Source: an uncultured Mycobacterium sp. (GTDB lineage Bacteria > Actinomycetota > Actinomycetes > Mycobacteriales > Mycobacteriaceae). Taken from it: 58,651 nt of DNA. The stretch is from NCBI GenBank assembly GCA_900078375.1, contig FLQS01000039.1:1-58651 (forward strand), given 5' to 3'. Within the stretch, counting starts at the first letter, position 1. Each line of letters starts with the position of its first letter. Positions 50,119 through 58,005 of the stretch are shown here, piece by piece. The notes under the pieces are model-generated. The model saw nothing but the letters and a program-made list of their open reading frames with translations, made no database searches and was not told where the DNA came from. The translations under genes and the position numbers were made by a program.

Positions 50119-51567
50119 TCAGTACTCGATGAATCTGGCGACGTAGGGCGTCATCCCGCTGGTGCGGACCGGGGAGATATGCACATCCGAGCCGGTGTAG
50201 GGCGCTTCGAGCATCTGCCCACCGCCGAGGTAAAGCGCTTCGTGCTGGCTGCCGTTGGGTCCGTAGAAGATCACGTCGCCACGACGCATCTGTGAGGACG
50301 GGACCTGACGGCCGGCGGTGTACTGCGACCCCGAGTAGTGCGGCAGCTTGATGCCAGCCCCGGCGAAGGCGTATAGCACCAGACCTGAGCAGTCAAAGCC
50401 CACCGTATTGGCGCCGTCATCGATACCGCGGCTGGGGCCGTTGGCATTGCCGCCGCCCCACGAGTACGGCACGCCGATCTGGGACTGAGCGCGTTTGATC
50501 ACGTACTCGATGGCCTGGTTGCCGTACACCATCGGGATGGTGCCGTTATTGATGCCGGTGTCGGTGGGCTTGAGGATGCCCATCCGGGTCAGGAACTGCT
50601 TGCCGAGCTGCTGGGTGACCTGCATCGAGTTCATCGCGATCTGCAGCACGGCGTTGATGATCTGGACCGGGTCGCCGGATAGGAACGCGCTCGGGATCGT
50701 CGGCAAGGTCAGATCCCACTCCGAGGGGTCGCCGTAGGGCACCTTGCCGTTGGCGGCGGCCCGACCCGATGCGGCCGCGGCCGGATCCCAACGGTCACCG
50801 CTCGACGGGTCGGCGGGCGCCGCAGCCGGTCGGGTCGGGCCGGGGGCGCCGGCCGCAGCCGGTACCGGGGCAGACCAGACCCGCGCGGCGTCGAGTTTCT
50901 GCTGCGCGGCCTTGCGCTCGGCGGCGAGCCGATCGATCTCCGCCTGCTGCTCGCGGAAGTTCTTCTGCGCTTCAGTGAGCGCAGCAACTGCGGCGTCCTG
51001 ACTGGCCTGAGCCTGCTGGACCGCCTGGTCGGCCTTCTGCTTGGCGACTCGGGCCCCCGCATCCTTGTTGACCACCTCGGTGCGGGCCTGCTGCAGGCCT
51101 ACCATCACCTGCTGGGAGCTCAAAGCCAGCATCTGGCCGGCCGCAGCGGTCGACATGACGTCCTCGGGTGTGCGGGCGACCAGCAGCGAGGCGGAGGGCC
51201 CGTTCATGTACGTGGCGACCGCGAAGGTGTCGAAGCGGTTCTGCGCCGCGGCGATCGCGGCGTTGGCGTCCTTGACTGCCTGCTCGCTGGCGTCGACCTG
51301 CTGCTGCCCGGCCGCGGCGGCGTCCCGTGCGTCCTGCACCTCGACGATCGCCTTGTTGACGCTCTCCTGTTGCGCCTGAACGCGAGCGCCGACCTCCTGA
51401 AGCTGCTGGTTCGCTTCAGCGACCTCGGCGATCAGCGCGGCCAAGCCGTTCGGCGCAGGTTCCGGCTCGGCCTGCGCCAGTCCCGGAACACTGAGTGCCA
51501 TCGCGACACTGAGCGTCACTATGAGGGCAGATCTACACCAGGTGGCGCGAGGAGTAGTCGTTCCCAC
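50119..51567 (-). CDS. ripA: NlpC/P60 peptidoglycan endopeptidase, RipA-like
   Basis: 482 residues, ATG 51567. A signal peptide ends near LAQAEPEP. Residues ~40-240 are a long coiled coil rich in Ala and Gln, which blocks the active site in RipA. The C-terminal C40 domain has Cys393 (GFDCSG), His442 (GSQHEA) and Glu454 (MLEA), with spacings identical to RipA Cys383-His432-Glu444. It cuts D-Glu-mDAP bonds during septum splitting. The usual ripA/ripB operon shape is kept, but ripB is decayed. A TACGTA/CTACGTAG palindrome region at 51641 lies 75 bp upstream. Confidence 0.93.
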   Translation of the reverse strand: MGTTTPRATWCRSALIVTLSVAMALSVPGLAQAEPEPAPNGLAALIAEVAEANQQLQEVGARVQAQQESVNKAIVEVQDARDAAAAGQQQVDASEQAVKDANAAIAAAQNRFDTFAVATYMNGPSASLLVARTPEDVMSTAAAGQMLALSSQQVMVGLQQARTEVVNKDAGARVAKQKADQAVQQAQASQDAAVAALTEAQKNFREQQAEIDRLAAERKAAQQKLDAARVWSAPVPAAAGAPGPTRPAAAPADPSSGDRWDPAAAASGRAAANGKVPYGDPSEWDLTLPTIPSAFLSGDPVQIINAVLQIAMNSMQVTQQLGKQFLTRMGILKPTDTGINNGTIPMVYGNQAIEYVIKRAQSQIGVPYSWGGGNANGPSRGIDDGANTVGFDCSGLVLYAFAGAGIKLPHYSGSQYTAGRQVPSSQMRRGDVIFYGPNGSQHEALYLGGGQMLEAPYTGSDVHISPVRTSGMTPYVARFIEY

Positions 51568-52005
51568 TCGGCTGTCTCCCTACAACTCGGTACGCACCCG
51601 TACGCGTGTGCTCCAGATGCGATCGGTCGACTCCTCCAGCGTTACGTATCTACGTAGTACGCAGTAGGGCCGTACATTCGAGAGGGACAGTACATCACTT
51701 TTGACCCATTGGTAACACCCGTCACAAACTACAAATATGTAATTCCTCCGGCGGCCTAAACCTGCATTCGGTCAACTCGATAACCCTGGCGGATTAGCCT
51801 GGCTTTGGCGGCTACAACCCAGCAGCACCTGAAATGCATGGAGAAGGGAAATCCCACCATGACAATTTCAGGGCGAGGCTTGTCGGTCGACGAGTTGCCC
51901 CGGTTCAGGGGGCGCCGGGACGGCGTCAAATCGGCGGATCACTCCAGTCTGCTTGACGGTTGCACTGCCCGCCTCCATCCGCCGAACCCGCCAGATAGAA
52001 GCGAA
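51568..52005. other. Intergenic region upstream of ripA
   Basis: Besides the palindrome at 51641, it includes a 60-residue plus-strand frame (ATG 51859, stop 52041, MTISGRGLSVDELPRF...) behind GAGAAGGGAAAT. The product is not recognised and overlaps the PNPOx relic, so I do not call it a gene. Confidence 0.4.
51641..51667. promoter_or_regulatory. TACGTA/CTACGTAG palindromic region before ripA
   Basis: CTACGTAG (51650-51657) is flanked by TACGTA on the left and GTAC and CAGTAG on the right; on the minus strand it reads TACTACGTAGATACGTA, close to the site at 38039. It lies 75-100 bp before the ripA start. Confidence 0.5.
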
Positions 52006-52283
52006 CTACCGGAGCAGACTAGGCGGTGGAATAGTCAGTGATACTTCGGGATTAGCGAGAATATTGCGCGCTTTCTGCAGATGCCGACGCGTCATAACAT
52101 AGACCAACCGTGCTCGAGGCCGACACGCCGCAGGTGATCCCGGCCGAAGCGGGCTGCCCGCCCTGCCACAAGTGGACAACACTCGTACTTGACTTTCGAA
52201 GATGTCATCTGTGCAACCACCAAACATCGGCGAAGCTTTGACCGAGCGTGGTCGCGAAGAAACGCCGCCAGAACTTCTTCCAC
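52006..52283 (-). pseudogene. Pyridoxamine-phosphate-oxidase-fold reductase relic
   Basis: Pieces in different frames line up with the intact protein at 13146: VLAAFLRDHA (for VLGYLRGHHF), QPASAGITCGVSASS (for VPASAGVTYGTSESA) and LVYVMTRRHLQKARNILANP (nearly identical). At least two frameshifts and a lost C-terminus. Confidence 0.8.
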
Positions 52284-52342
52284 ACGCGGTTCTTAGGTCA
52301 GCAGATTGACGGCGCTGCCGTCATCGGCATGAAATAACAATC

Positions 52343-52672
52343 ATGCAGAAAGTATCGATCGAAGCACTGGCGCGCCAGCAACTGGCACACGCAGCCACCT
52401 ACGGCCGCAACGCCGCCGACACTGTCGTCGGCGGCCATGAACGCGTGCTGCGCCAGACGGTCATCGGCATGCTGGGCGGTTCGGAACTCGGCGAGCATGA
52501 GAATCCGGGTGAGGCCAGCGTCTACGTACTCAAGGGCTCAGTCCGGCTGGTGGCAGGCGATCAGCATTGGGAGGCGCGAACCGGTGATCTGCTCACGATT
52601 CCCGATACGCGCCATTCGCTGGTCGCCTTGGTGGATTCGGCAATCCTTCTCACCGTCGCGAAGCTGCCCTGA
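52343..52672 (+). CDS. Small cupin-domain protein
   Basis: 109 residues, ATG 52343. A single cupin_2 barrel: GEHENPGEASVYVLKGSVRL (first box, with one His where two are usual) and GDLLTIPDTRHSLVALVDSA (second box). The N-terminal helix (SIEALARQQLAHAATYG) is typical of small mycobacterial cupins. Metal binding and role are unknown. It is convergent with the SHOCT gene, 21 bp apart. Confidence 0.8.
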   Translation: MQKVSIEALARQQLAHAATYGRNAADTVVGGHERVLRQTVIGMLGGSELGEHENPGEASVYVLKGSVRLVAGDQHWEARTGDLLTIPDTRHSLVALVDSAILLTVAKLP

Positions 52673-52693
52673 TCGCAGCGCACCCGTACGGGT

Positions 52694-52963
52694 CTACTGC
52701 CGGGCGTGGTTGCGCAGGACTTCGATGCGTCGCTGATACTCGGTTGCGTCGATCTCAGCGCGCGCGAAACGGTCGGCCAGCACCTGCTCCGGTGAGATCG
52801 CTTGACGCATCCGCGGCGGGGTGGCCGTGGTGTTGGCCGAGCCGTTGCCGAATCGGATCAAGGCGACGATGCCGACGATGATCAGCGCCCAGAACAGCAC
52901 CATACCGATGCCCATGCCGGCGTAGCCCCACCAGCCCATGTTGTAGTCATGCCAAAACATCAT
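52694..52963 (-). CDS. SHOCT-domain small membrane protein
   Basis: 89 residues, ATG 52963, with GAGGAGGAATC upstream. One TM helix (MGIGMVLFWALIIVGIVALI) precedes the SHOCT motif SPEQVLADRFARAEIDATEYQ..., a C-terminal oligomerisation domain. Aromatic and Met residues (MMFWHDYNMGWWGYAG) start the protein. Such proteins often accompany copper or heavy-metal genes; here it follows the multicopper oxidase on the same strand with a 150-bp gap. Confidence 0.82.
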   Translation of the reverse strand: MMFWHDYNMGWWGYAGMGIGMVLFWALIIVGIVALIRFGNGSANTTATPPRMRQAISPEQVLADRFARAEIDATEYQRRIEVLRNHARQ

Positions 52964-53041
52964 GATTCCTCCTCCTCTGTTTCGGATTCAAGTGATGTTG
53001 CCGACAAGCGCACCGGGCAGGGCTGAACGCACTGTCGTCTA

Positions 53042-53055
53042 GGGCCTTTCGACAC
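53042..53055. promoter_or_regulatory. Shared GGGCCTTTCG element before the SHOCT gene
   Basis: GGGCCTTTCGACAC, almost the same as GGGCCTTTCGGCAC at 25342, including the TCTA before it and the distance (79 bp) to the next minus-strand start. Confidence 0.4.
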
Positions 53056-53112
53056 GTTGCCGGATCGGTCTCCTCGTAGGCGGACCATTGACGTGTCGGC
53101 TGGTTTTGCATG

Positions 53113-54660
53113 TCAACTCACGTAGTTGAGGCTGGTCATCATGCCAGCGTCTTGGTGATAGGTGTTGTGGCAGTGCAACATCCATATGCCGGGGTTATCG
53201 GCGATGAGTCTGACAGTCACCGATTTCATCGGCAGAACGATGACGGTGTCCTTGCGCGGACCCAGGGTGCCGTCGGGTTTGATCACCTGAAAGGTATGTC
53301 CGTGCAGGTGCATCGGGTGCCACATCATCGTGTTGTTGGCGAAGGTCAACGTCGCGTTCTGGCCCTGTCGAATCGTCAAAGGGGTGGCGTCACTGTAGGG
53401 GCGGCCGTTGATCATCCAGTCGTACTGCATCATGGTGCCCGACAGTCGCGCCGTGAGCGCGGTGTCGGTTCTGGTCGAGTCGAGTACCACCTGGGGAGCA
53501 GCGGTGAACATGTCCACGGTGCCCACTCGGCCCTGCAGTTCGGGTGGCCGGAACGCAGGGTCGGGTGCGCTTCCCGCACCGGTGCTCAGCAGCGCGCGGG
53601 CGATCGCGTTCTTGCCCTCGGCGGAGGCCACGAGGGGAAACACGCCGTCGCCTGCAGTGACGACTACGTCGTAGCGCTCACCCATTCCAAGAAGCACCGC
53701 GTCGACCTCGGTCGGCACGACCGGGAAGCCGTCGGTGTGGGTGACTGTCATCCGGTGCCCGGCCAGAGCAACGCGGAAGGCGGTGTCCGAGCCGGCATTG
53801 ATGATGCGGATGCGGATTCGCTGGCCGGGCTTGGCCGAGAATGTGGTCGGTGCGGCCGGGATCCGCCCGTTGATCAAGTAGCACGGGTAGCTGACGTCGC
53901 CGGCGTCCCCTTCCAACAGCTGGCTGGTTCCGACACCGCCGACCCCGGGAACCGCCGGTATCCCTCCAGTGCCCGGCGTCCCCATGCCCGGCATGCCGGG
54001 CATCGATGAGCTTTGTCCCGGGGTGGCCATGGCGCGTAATCCGTCGAAGAGCTGTTGTGGGCTGCTGCCCACTCCGGCGGTCCAGTCGTCGAGGACGACG
54101 ATCCACTCGGCGTCATAGCGGCCGGGTTCGCGTGGGTCATCGATGATCACCGGCAGGTAGAGCCCGAAGTCGGCGTCCAGCCCGGTGTGGGGATGCGCCC
54201 AGTATGTGCCCGCATACGGGGAGATGAAACGATACGTGAACCCGCCGCCAGGACTGATGTCCGGAGTCGCCGGCGCTGCACCGTCCATGTCGTTGCGCAA
54301 CGCGATCCCGTGCCAGTGCACCGAGGATGCATGATCGAGTCGGTTGATGAATCTCACCGAGAGCTCATCACCTACCCCGGCACGGATCAGAGGCCCGGGA
54401 ACCTGGTTGTTGTAGGCCAGCGTCCGGGCCACCGGGCCACCCAGATCGATATCGGCCGGAGCAGCCGTCAGATTCGCCGACACGGTATTTCCGGTGTGCG
54501 GTCGAGCGGCCTCGGCCGCGGCGATCGGATGTGAACTGTCGCTATCCACCCCGGTGGTGTTCGGGCGTCCGCACGCGGCCACCGCAACCCCACTGACCAG
54601 TGTGGCGGCCAGGAAACCTCTGCGGCTCAACCGGATTCCACTAGAGCGTTGCTCATTCAT
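53113..54660 (-). CDS. mmcO: Multicopper oxidase, Tat-exported lipoprotein (MmcO-like)
   Basis: 515 residues from ATG 54660. SRRGFLAATLVSGVAVAACG holds a twin-arginine motif and a lipobox Cys30. The copper ligands are HWHG (domain 1), HPHT, HPMHLHGH and HCHNTYHQDAGM, giving type 1, 2 and 3 sites. A Met-rich loop (SSMPGMPGMGTPGTGG) in the middle domain may collect Cu(I). It should oxidise Cu(I) to Cu(II) outside the membrane, as in M. tuberculosis MmcO. It overlaps the small membrane protein upstream and belongs to the regulon of the adjacent two-component system. Confidence 0.93.
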   Translation of the reverse strand: MNEQRSSGIRLSRRGFLAATLVSGVAVAACGRPNTTGVDSDSSHPIAAAEAARPHTGNTVSANLTAAPADIDLGGPVARTLAYNNQVPGPLIRAGVGDELSVRFINRLDHASSVHWHGIALRNDMDGAAPATPDISPGGGFTYRFISPYAGTYWAHPHTGLDADFGLYLPVIIDDPREPGRYDAEWIVVLDDWTAGVGSSPQQLFDGLRAMATPGQSSSMPGMPGMGTPGTGGIPAVPGVGGVGTSQLLEGDAGDVSYPCYLINGRIPAAPTTFSAKPGQRIRIRIINAGSDTAFRVALAGHRMTVTHTDGFPVVPTEVDAVLLGMGERYDVVVTAGDGVFPLVASAEGKNAIARALLSTGAGSAPDPAFRPPELQGRVGTVDMFTAAPQVVLDSTRTDTALTARLSGTMMQYDWMINGRPYSDATPLTIRQGQNATLTFANNTMMWHPMHLHGHTFQVIKPDGTLGPRKDTVIVLPMKSVTVRLIADNPGIWMLHCHNTYHQDAGMMTSLNYVS

Positions 54661-54853
54661 CGCGGGCCCCCATCGGTGCCGCCGATGCATTCACCATGGC
54701 TGGCGGTGTGGATTCTTGGCTGTTCGGATGGCTGGTATCGAACAGCACGAACACACCCACGACGACAGCGCCCCAGAACACGAGCAATCCCACACCTGCC
54801 AGCAGGCAGGGTCCCCACAACGAACCGCCATCACAGCATGACCAGAGCGCCAC
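54653..54853 (-). CDS. Small Cys-containing membrane protein upstream of mmcO
   Basis: 66 residues, GTG 54853 with AAAGGA 5 nt before. A Cys-rich start (SCCDGGSLWGPC) precedes one TM helix (LLAGVGLLVFWGAVVVGVFV). Its stop lies in an ATGAATGA overlap with mmcO, so the two are translated together. It could dock copper or the oxidase at the membrane; the family is not recognised. Confidence 0.7.
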   Translation of the reverse strand: MALWSCCDGGSLWGPCLLAGVGLLVFWGAVVVGVFVLFDTSHPNSQESTPPAMVNASAAPMGARDE

Positions 54854-54920
54854 GGTTGTCCTTTCTTTCCTGCTCTCACCATGAGCCTGACAACCGGTGA
54901 AATCGATGATGGTTTTGTCA

Positions 54921-54935
54921 AGATTCGCTAAAGAC
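54921..54935. promoter_or_regulatory. AAGATTCGCTAAAGA element in the mmcO/response-regulator divergent promoter
   Basis: This 15-bp element recurs with one difference at 57910 (AAGATTCGATAAAGA). Each copy lies in a divergent promoter region of the second copper block. A shortened form, GTCAAGATTTCGCTGAC, occurs at 49252 by the orphan regulator. It is the likely binding site of the response regulator encoded at 54982. Confidence 0.6.
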
Positions 54936-54981
54936 GCGCCCGGATGAACGCGTCCGGGCCAAGGAACGGCACGATGAGCAC

Positions 54982-55740
54982 ATGGAACCCCCCGCGCCTG
55001 CTCACGATGTCGCCAGCGGCTATCGGGCGCTCATCGTTGACGACGAAGTGCCGCTGGCCAAAGTTGTGGCCAGCTATCTGGAACGCGAGCAGTTCGACGT
55101 GACCATCTGCCACACCGGGACGGAGGCCGTGGCTCTGGCGCGCGAGGTCGACCCAGACGTGGTGGTGTTGGACCTGGCGTTGCCCGGCATCGACGGAATC
55201 GAAGTGTGCCGGCAATTGCGCACCTTCTCCGACGCCTACGTGGTGATGCTGACAGCGCGCGACACCGAAGTGGACACCGTTGTCGGGCTGTCCGTCGGTG
55301 CCGACGACTACGTCACCAAACCGTTCAGCCCGCGCGAGCTGGTGGCCCGCATCCGTGCGATGCTGCGCCGGCCACGCACCGTCGCTACACAGCCCGGCCC
55401 TGCTCACGACGGGCACACGCCCGCACCACCGCCACGGGTGTTCGGACCACTGTCGATCGACGTCGCGGGCCGGGAAGTGTTCCTCGACGGAGCGCGTGTG
55501 GCCCTGACACGGACCGAATTCGACATCCTGGCCGCGCTGTCAGCGAGGCCGGGGGTGGCTTTCAGCCGCCGCCAACTGCTGGAGGCCGTGTGGGGCGAGC
55601 CATGGGTCGGCAACGACCACCTGGTCGACGTCCACGTCGGTCATCTGCGCCGGAAGCTCCACGACGACCCGAACGCCCCGCGGTTCATGTTCACCGTGCG
55701 CGGGGTGGGATACCGGATGGCGGGCGGCGGGCGGCAATGA
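54982..55740 (+). CDS. OmpR-family response regulator, copper-linked
   Basis: 252 residues, ATG 54982. The receiver is complete: Asp20, Asp21, phospho-acceptor Asp64, Thr91 and Lys113 (YVTKPFSPRE). The winged-helix output domain ends with VHVGHLRRKLHDDPNAP. The stop overlaps the kinase start (ATGA). It diverges from the mmcO operon across the AAGATTCG element and probably controls it, the DUF305/DUF302 promoter and itself. Inducer copper is inferred from the neighbours. Confidence 0.92.
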   Translation: MEPPAPAHDVASGYRALIVDDEVPLAKVVASYLEREQFDVTICHTGTEAVALAREVDPDVVVLDLALPGIDGIEVCRQLRTFSDAYVVMLTARDTEVDTVVGLSVGADDYVTKPFSPRELVARIRAMLRRPRTVATQPGPAHDGHTPAPPPRVFGPLSIDVAGREVFLDGARVALTRTEFDILAALSARPGVAFSRRQLLEAVWGEPWVGNDHLVDVHVGHLRRKLHDDPNAPRFMFTVRGVGYRMAGGGRQ

Positions 55741-56927
55741 CGACACATGAGATCCCCGACCATCAGCGACAGAACACGCCGCGGCAGCGTTTCGGCATCG
55801 GCGCGCGCCTACTCCTCGCGCAAGCCATGGTGCTCATCGCCGGGGGTGTCACGACCGCTGTCGTCGCCGCCATCGTCGGTCCACCGTTGTTTCGAGAACA
55901 CCTACACCGGGCGGGGGTGCCTCACCACTCCGACGAACAGTTCCACGCCGAGCAGGCCTACAGCTACGCCACCGCAACCTCCATCGCAGTCGCGGTCGGC
56001 GTCGCCGCGCTGACCGCACTGGTGGTGACCGCCTACTTCAGCAGACGCCTGCAGCGATCGGTTACCGAGGTATCCGCGGCAGCGACCGCTGTCGCGGACG
56101 GCCGCTACGACATCCGCGTCTCGCCACTACAACTCGGCGAGGACTTCGCCAACCTCTCACGAGCCTTCAACCAGATGGCCCAGCGCCTCCAGTCGGTCGA
56201 GACCACCCGTCGGCAACTCTTCGGCGACCTCGCCCACGAGATCCGCACCCCCATCTCGGTGCTCGAGGCTTACATGGAGGCCGTCGAGGACGGGGTGAAA
56301 ACCCTGGATACCGACACCATCACCATGATGCGCAATCAAACCCGACGGCTGGTGAGGTTCTCCGAGGACTTCGCCGCCCTCGCCCAAGCCGAAGAAGGCG
56401 CGGCGATCGCCCCGCAGTGGATCGACCCCGCCGCGCTGATCCCCAGCACAACCGCAGCCGCCATCGACCGGTACACCACCAAGGGGGTCGCCCTGACCAC
56501 CGACGTGGCCGCGCTTCCGCTCGTCTGGGCAGACCCGCACCGACTCGCCCAGGTCCTGGGCAACCTCCTCGACAATGCGCTGCGGCACACCCCATCCCGG
56601 GGCAGCGTCCATGTGGCGGCCACTGCCGACCGCGATGAGATCACCATCACCGTCAGCGACAACGGGGACGGAATCGACCCCGCCCATCTGCCCCAGCTGT
56701 TCGAGCGCTTCTACCGGGCCGACGCTGCGCGCGACCGCGATCACGGCGGCGCGGGAATCGGGCTAGCGATTGCGAAAGCACTAACCGAGGCCCACGGTGG
56801 CCGCATTAGCGCGACCAGCCGTGGACCTGGCACCGGCAGCACCTTCACCGTCGCCGTGCCGATCCGTCCAACACCCGGAGACGGCGTGGCCCCCCAGGAA
56901 GTCACGTCAGAACCAGCCAGCCCGTAA
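55737..56927 (+). CDS. Sensor histidine kinase, copper-linked
   Basis: 396 residues, ATG in the ATGA overlap. TM1 (about residues 24-48) and TM2 (about 86-106) bracket a short extracytoplasmic loop with HHSDEQFHAEQ, whose His residues could sense metal. HAMP, HisKA (GDLAHEIRTPIS, His about 167), and the ATPase boxes N (NLLDNALRHTP), G1 (DNGDGID), F (ERFYRADAAR) and G2 (GAGIGLAIAK) are complete. Partner of the upstream regulator. Confidence 0.93.
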   Translation: MTTHEIPDHQRQNTPRQRFGIGARLLLAQAMVLIAGGVTTAVVAAIVGPPLFREHLHRAGVPHHSDEQFHAEQAYSYATATSIAVAVGVAALTALVVTAYFSRRLQRSVTEVSAAATAVADGRYDIRVSPLQLGEDFANLSRAFNQMAQRLQSVETTRRQLFGDLAHEIRTPISVLEAYMEAVEDGVKTLDTDTITMMRNQTRRLVRFSEDFAALAQAEEGAAIAPQWIDPAALIPSTTAAAIDRYTTKGVALTTDVAALPLVWADPHRLAQVLGNLLDNALRHTPSRGSVHVAATADRDEITITVSDNGDGIDPAHLPQLFERFYRADAARDRDHGGAGIGLAIAKALTEAHGGRISATSRGPGTGSTFTVAVPIRPTPGDGVAPQEVTSEPASP

Positions 56928-56982
56928 CCCGCATTCGTCAACGCATCGCGAACCGCGGTGATCGCCAGCGAAGCCCTCCCGG

Positions 56983-57804
56983 TTAAGACCCCAGCGAGGC
57001 CAGGATCTGGTTCATTGTGTCGATTTCCTTCTGCTGACTGGTCGCAATCGACTTCGCCAGCGTGACCGTCGCAGGGAACTGTCCGTTCTTGATCTCGCTC
57101 TGTGCCATAGTGATTGCACCTTGGTGATGCTGAATCATCTGCGTCAAGAACAGCTTGCTTGCCGCCACACCCTGCGCATTCTTCAACGCGTCCATATCCG
57201 CCGGTGACATCATGCCGTTCATCGCGGGCATTCCATTCGTCCCCGGCATCATCGACCCGCTGGGCATCATCGACCCGCTGGGCATCATCGACTGGCTCGG
57301 CATCATGGACTGGCTGGGCATCATGGACTGGCTCGGCATGACGCTGGTGCTGGGCATATCACTGCGACTCGGCGCCTGGCTCTCACTCGGGGCGGGCTCC
57401 CCGCTGCCGCCCATACCGGGCATGTCCATCCCCGGCATCCCCATGCCCGGCGTCATCGGCATCGTGGGCATGCCCCACTGACTCAACCAACCCTGCATCT
57501 GCTGGATTTCGGGACCCTGCGCCGCTTTGATCTGCTTGGCCAGGTCGGTCACGCGTGAGTCGATGCCCTGTTTGGCCAGCACCATGTCGCTCATCTCAAT
57601 GGCCTGCTGATGGTGCGGAATCATGCGCTGCGTAAACATGGCATCGGCCTGATTGTGGGCCTCGGCCGCTGCCGAGCTCGAAGGCGCCGAGGCTGACGAC
57701 GATGACGCCTGCTGTGTGCTGGAATTGCTACATGCCGTCGCCGTTCCCGTGATGGCAACGGCGACCGCAGCCACCCCCACCATCAGAGTCTTTCTTCCGT
57801 TCAC
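56983..57804 (-). CDS. DUF305 lipoprotein with a Met-rich repeat insertion
   Basis: 273 residues from GTG 57804 (AAAGGAATT upstream). Signal peptide with lipobox TATACS. DUF305 His-Met motifs appear in both halves (MIPHHQQAIEMSDM near residue 55 and MIQHHQGAITMAQ near 230). Between them lies a ~90-residue linker with MPMTPGMGMPGMDMPGMGG and repeats of SMMPSQ/SMMPSG. DUF305 proteins bind copper; the Met array should raise Cu(I) capacity. It is divergent from the DUF302 gene across the element at 57910. Confidence 0.88.
   Translation of the reverse strand: MNGRKTLMVGVAAVAVAITGTATACSNSSTQQASSSSASAPSSSAAAEAHNQADAMFTQRMIPHHQQAIEMSDMVLAKQGIDSRVTDLAKQIKAAQGPEIQQMQGWLSQWGMPTMPMTPGMGMPGMDMPGMGGSGEPAPSESQAPSRSDMPSTSVMPSQSMMPSQSMMPSQSMMPSGSMMPSGSMMPGTNGMPAMNGMMSPADMDALKNAQGVAASKLFLTQMIQHHQGAITMAQSEIKNGQFPATVTLAKSIATSQQKEIDTMNQILASLGS
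57240..57345. repeat. 18-bp tandem repeats in the DUF305 gene
   Basis: About five 18-bp units encode SMMPSQ or SMMPSG on the minus strand, at 57245-57340. They keep the frame and vary only in third positions and one codon, typical of slippage-driven expansion. Confidence 0.75.
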
Positions 57805-57909
57805 CACAATTCCTTTCCTTGATTGCGTGGCGACGGGATCCGCGTGGCAGCCCGTTGCGCCGTCACCCAGACTTCCGGAGCCCGGTATGGCTCCACTAAT
57901 CGTTTCGTG

Positions 57910-57924
57910 AAGATTCGATAAAGA
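57910..57924. promoter_or_regulatory. AAGATTCGATAAAGA element in the DUF305/DUF302 divergent promoter
   Basis: It differs from the site at 54921 at one of 15 positions and lies 106 bp from the DUF305 start and 82 bp from the DUF302 start. Confidence 0.6.
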
Positions 57925-58005
57925 ACGACAGCGCCACTTGGTTGACCACAACAAGCGGCAGAGGCTACCCATACGGGCATCGCACGACTACCGGGAGGAT
58001 CTGAG

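Noticed and set aside
52682..52693. ACCCGTACGGGT palindrome between cupin and SHOCT genes as an operator
   Set aside because: It lies between convergent genes with no promoter role, and has no loop to make a good terminator; probably chance.
53110..54009. Long plus-strand frame opposite mmcO
   Set aside because: Antisense shadow of the multicopper oxidase, whose copper motifs are complete.
57240..57345. Short regular repeats considered as a CRISPR array
   Set aside because: Units are contiguous 18-bp, in frame, without spacers; they encode Met-rich residues of the DUF305 protein.
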